DNA of 53,583 nucleotides, taken from an uncultured Flavobacteriaceae bacterium (lineage in GTDB: Bacteria > Bacteroidota > Bacteroidia > Flavobacteriales > Flavobacteriaceae). A program made the translations under genes and the position numbers. Position 1 is the stretch's first letter. The number at the start of each line of letters is the position of its first letter. Where the stretch lies: contig CALGLR010000114.1 in the NCBI GenBank assembly GCA_937959395.1, forward strand, positions 1 to 53,583. The letters are read 5' to 3'. Under the pieces are notes generated by a model. The model searched no databases and had not been told where the DNA came from. It saw nothing but the letters and a program-made list of their open reading frames with translations. Below, in pieces: positions 51,791 through 53,583 of this stretch.

Positions 51791-53236
51791 TTATTTTTGA
51801 GCTAATTTTTTTGGATATAGAGTGTTTAATTCATCTTTAACAGATTGAGAACTAACATTAGCTTGAAATAATTCTTCAGGAACATTAAAATTTAAAAAAG
51901 GAAACCTTCCAAAAAATATAGAATGGTATTTTGAATCTAAAAAAGTCCAATTAAAATACTCATTGTCTTGTTTCTTTATAACCTCTTCATTACTCACGAA
52001 TTCAGTTTCTATATTAGCCGTTTTAATAAGACGGGCTGTCATATCTTCGCGATAGGAAACTGGATTAGAAAATAACTCCCAAGATGATTTATCATCTATA
52101 GGCTCATAGATATAAGTTTGCTTAGCATTATTTTCTCTATCTATATCTGCAGGGTGAGTTGCCCACATTTGAGGCGGATTATATTTATTTGAAGTAAATA
52201 TTCTATTTTCTTCTGGAGACATTTGAGGTACTTTAGGTGATTTTCCATAATTAACATCATCTAACGTTTTAGCCATTTTATGTATATAATTGGTCTGTAA
52301 TATATACATGTCTTTCACTGCTTTTTTTTCAGACAACTCCTCATTTAAACAGTCAAAGCTATTTGCATATGCCTGATCTGCAATTTGTAATTTGTATAAT
52401 GCATGAATGAGTGCATCACTACCAGTTAAAGACACTGCAACCAAATCTGCTTGAAATTCCATTTCTCGAGATAATGCTCTTTCTGCAACTACAACAATAC
52501 TAAAACAGGTTTCTATAAGTGATCTAATAGACCACACTAAAATGGAAAGAATCCAACCAATCCATGCTATTCTTAAATCTATTCGGGATAAACCTGCTAA
52601 AAAGGTATCGAAACCATCACGTTTTCCAACAATTCTTGAAGCGATTTGCTGTGCGACATAAACATAACGACCAAGAAGCATGGAACGTTGAGCAAAATGA
52701 CCAAATTCATGAGCTAAAACGGCTTTAAATTCTCCAAGATTAAGCACGTTTACCAAGCCTAAACCTATTTCTAGATTTTTTTTTGACGGAAATAATAAAT
52801 TTACTAATGATATATCATAAGATACGCTAGCATTTACACGATCACTTAAAAATACTTTATGAGGTCTCGGTGCTCCAGCTTCATCTGCTAATTTGTATAA
52901 ATAATCAAATAGTAAAGGTTCTTCTTTCTCATTTATAGATCTATAAATAGGATTATCTTCTCTTTTATTTAGAAAAAAGAGTGATTTAGCCATAAATACA
53001 GACAGGAAACCAAATCCTATAGCCAGTAAATAATTTACAAAATGTCCATTAAAAGAATTTGCATCTACAACTAAATTATAAGCCAGTAAACCAAACCAAA
53101 TGGTTAATGCGAGATATAAACCAATAAAAAATAACAATCCAAAAACAGATAACCATACATGTTTTTTAAAAGATTTAGTTGGGTTTGTAAAATTTTCAGG
53201 AACTCTAGCAGATATTCTTGTGTATAAACTATTCAT
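51791..53236 (-). CDS. Membrane-bound M48-family metalloprotease
   Basis: A 481-residue protein with two N-terminal transmembrane helices (about residues 28-52 and 66-90), the zinc motif AVLAHEFGHFAQ (HExxH ~175-179), a further hydrophobic pair (IAWIGWILSILVWSI and nearby), and the third ligand in REMEFQADLVAVS (~258-265). It belongs to the HtpX/Ste24-like M48 group, with the active site facing the cytosol or membrane. The C-terminal ~170 residues (from FDCLNEELSEKK on) form an extra domain without assigned function. Probably a quality-control or regulated intramembrane-type protease. It is followed within 2 nt by the 797-residue membrane protein. The end of an IS200/IS605 element lies 45 nt upstream. 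Confidence 0.87.
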   Translation of the reverse strand: MNSLYTRISARVPENFTNPTKSFKKHVWLSVFGLLFFIGLYLALTIWFGLLAYNLVVDANSFNGHFVNYLLAIGFGFLSVFMAKSLFFLNKREDNPIYRSINEKEEPLLFDYLYKLADEAGAPRPHKVFLSDRVNASVSYDISLVNLLFPSKKNLEIGLGLVNVLNLGEFKAVLAHEFGHFAQRSMLLGRYVYVAQQIASRIVGKRDGFDTFLAGLSRIDLRIAWIGWILSILVWSIRSLIETCFSIVVVAERALSREMEFQADLVAVSLTGSDALIHALYKLQIADQAYANSFDCLNEELSEKKAVKDMYILQTNYIHKMAKTLDDVNYGKSPKVPQMSPEENRIFTSNKYNPPQMWATHPADIDRENNAKQTYIYEPIDDKSSWELFSNPVSYREDMTARLIKTANIETEFVSNEEVIKKQDNEYFNWTFLDSKYHSIFFGRFPFLNFNVPEELFQANVSSQSVKDELNTLYPKKLAQK

Positions 53237-53284
53237 GATAAAGGGTTTTGCTTTCTAAATATAGTATTATTATTCTAATAAACT

Positions 53285-53336
53285 GAACCACTATGGACTT
53301 AAAGTCCATAGGTTCGGGCTCGTGACTTAAAGTCAC
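53285..53336. repeat. Terminal hairpins of an IS200/IS605 element
   Basis: Hairpin one is CTATGGACT-TAA-AGTCCATAG flanked by GAAC/GTTC (53285-53315). Hairpin two is GTGACT-TAA-AGTCAC (53322-53336). Both share GACTTAAAGTC. Such hairpins beyond the tnpA stop are recognised by the Y1 transposase. They mark one element end, at about 53280-53285. Confidence 0.75.
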
Positions 53337-53343
53337 CCCATGG

Positions 53344-53583
53344 TTATTTTTCAATTATGAAATTTGTAGCATTACCATCGTCTGGTCTTCGATGATGCTC
53401 CAAGTACTCATTAACCATTTCATCTGTAATATTACCTGTACTCCAAAAATGCCTACCCCAATATTTCTGTTTCAATTCTGGAAACTCTTGTTGTAGTTTT
53501 CTTGAACTTCTTCCTTTTAATTTCTTAACTAAATCACTCACTTTTTGAGATGGACGATACTCTAAATGCATATGCACATGATC
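53344..53583 (-). mobile_element. tnpA: IS200/IS605-family transposase TnpA, 5' part outside the window
   Basis: The visible C-terminal 80 residues begin with D-H-V-H-M-H-L-E-Y, the HUH motif (H-V-H / H-M-H). VKKLKGRSSRKLQQEFPEL and WGRHFWSTGNITDEMVNEYLEHH follow, the latter containing the catalytic Tyr of the Y1 family. The frame is open to the window edge, so the N-terminus lies beyond 53583. Transposition of this family goes by single-strand excision and insertion with hairpin recognition, leaving no target duplication. No tnpB/RNA-guided nuclease gene is present inside the window. Confidence 0.9.

Overview
The window is chromosomal DNA of a member of the Bacteroidota, most likely a marine-type Flavobacteriaceae. 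The evidence is very low GC, proteins typical of the group (TonB receptor with an N-terminal carboxypeptidase-like domain, surface proteins beginning VGIGTTTP, cargo of the type IX secretion system (T9SS) with C-terminal sorting domains, lipoproteins with Cys-Asn/Asp-rich starts), almost no Shine-Dalgarno sequences, and repeated exact copies of the Bacteroidota -7 promoter element TAnnTTTG.

Layout. 1-5468 (mostly minus): a truncated FG-GAP protein, an OmpA-type envelope protein, threonine aldolase and a large secreted zinc protease. 5580-14099 (plus): release factor 2 with a programmed +1 frameshift, two ArsC/Spx-like proteins (the second lacks the catalytic cysteine), a TonB receptor, a 57-residue membrane protein and a methyltransferase (both minus), fumarase and a secreted FG-GAP protein. 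14251-22018: Crp-like regulator, small membrane protein, LOV-like PAS protein without the photoactive Cys, nitronate monooxygenase-like enzyme, TPR protein plus secreted phosphatase, GH5 glycosidase and a lipoprotein. 22429-25930: dnaK and L-serine dehydratase, divergent around a central palindrome.

25948-32612 is a decaying surface-protein region. It holds two paralogous fibre-like proteins, one with an extra jelly-roll module. Next come a nested inverted repeat, a remnant of an NTF2-like gene fused to a remnant of L-serine dehydratase, and an HYR-like T9SS protein broken by two homopolymer frameshifts. A lactonase-like lipoprotein, a perfect 30-bp palindrome and the intact NTF2-like gene follow. 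The two remnants lie between their full-length homologues.

32724-46196 is mainly housekeeping. panB and an RluA-type pseudouridine synthase are separated by a four-helix-bundle gene bracketed by repeats, one of which appears to supply the synthase start codon. Then come an aldehyde dehydrogenase, a split sensor (seven-helix protein plus short kinase plus an unknown small protein), the 5-oxoprolinase operon (pxpA-pxpB-pxpC with an Nramp transporter and a DUF2891 lipoprotein), a PAS histidine kinase and a YifB/ComM-type ATPase.

46272-53583 is accessory. It has an S9 peptidase remnant; a minus-strand set of an unknown gene, a YwqK-like repeat protein, a short endonuclease V and a signal-less Amidase_3 enzyme; a RAYT transposase between inverted REP hairpins; a tightly coupled pair of a membrane M48 protease and a 797-residue single-span protein of unknown function; and the end of an IS200/IS605 element. 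The best candidates for something undescribed are the M48 pair, the amidase/EndoV set and the repeat-bracketed cassette inside panB-rluA. No tRNA, rRNA or CRISPR array was seen.
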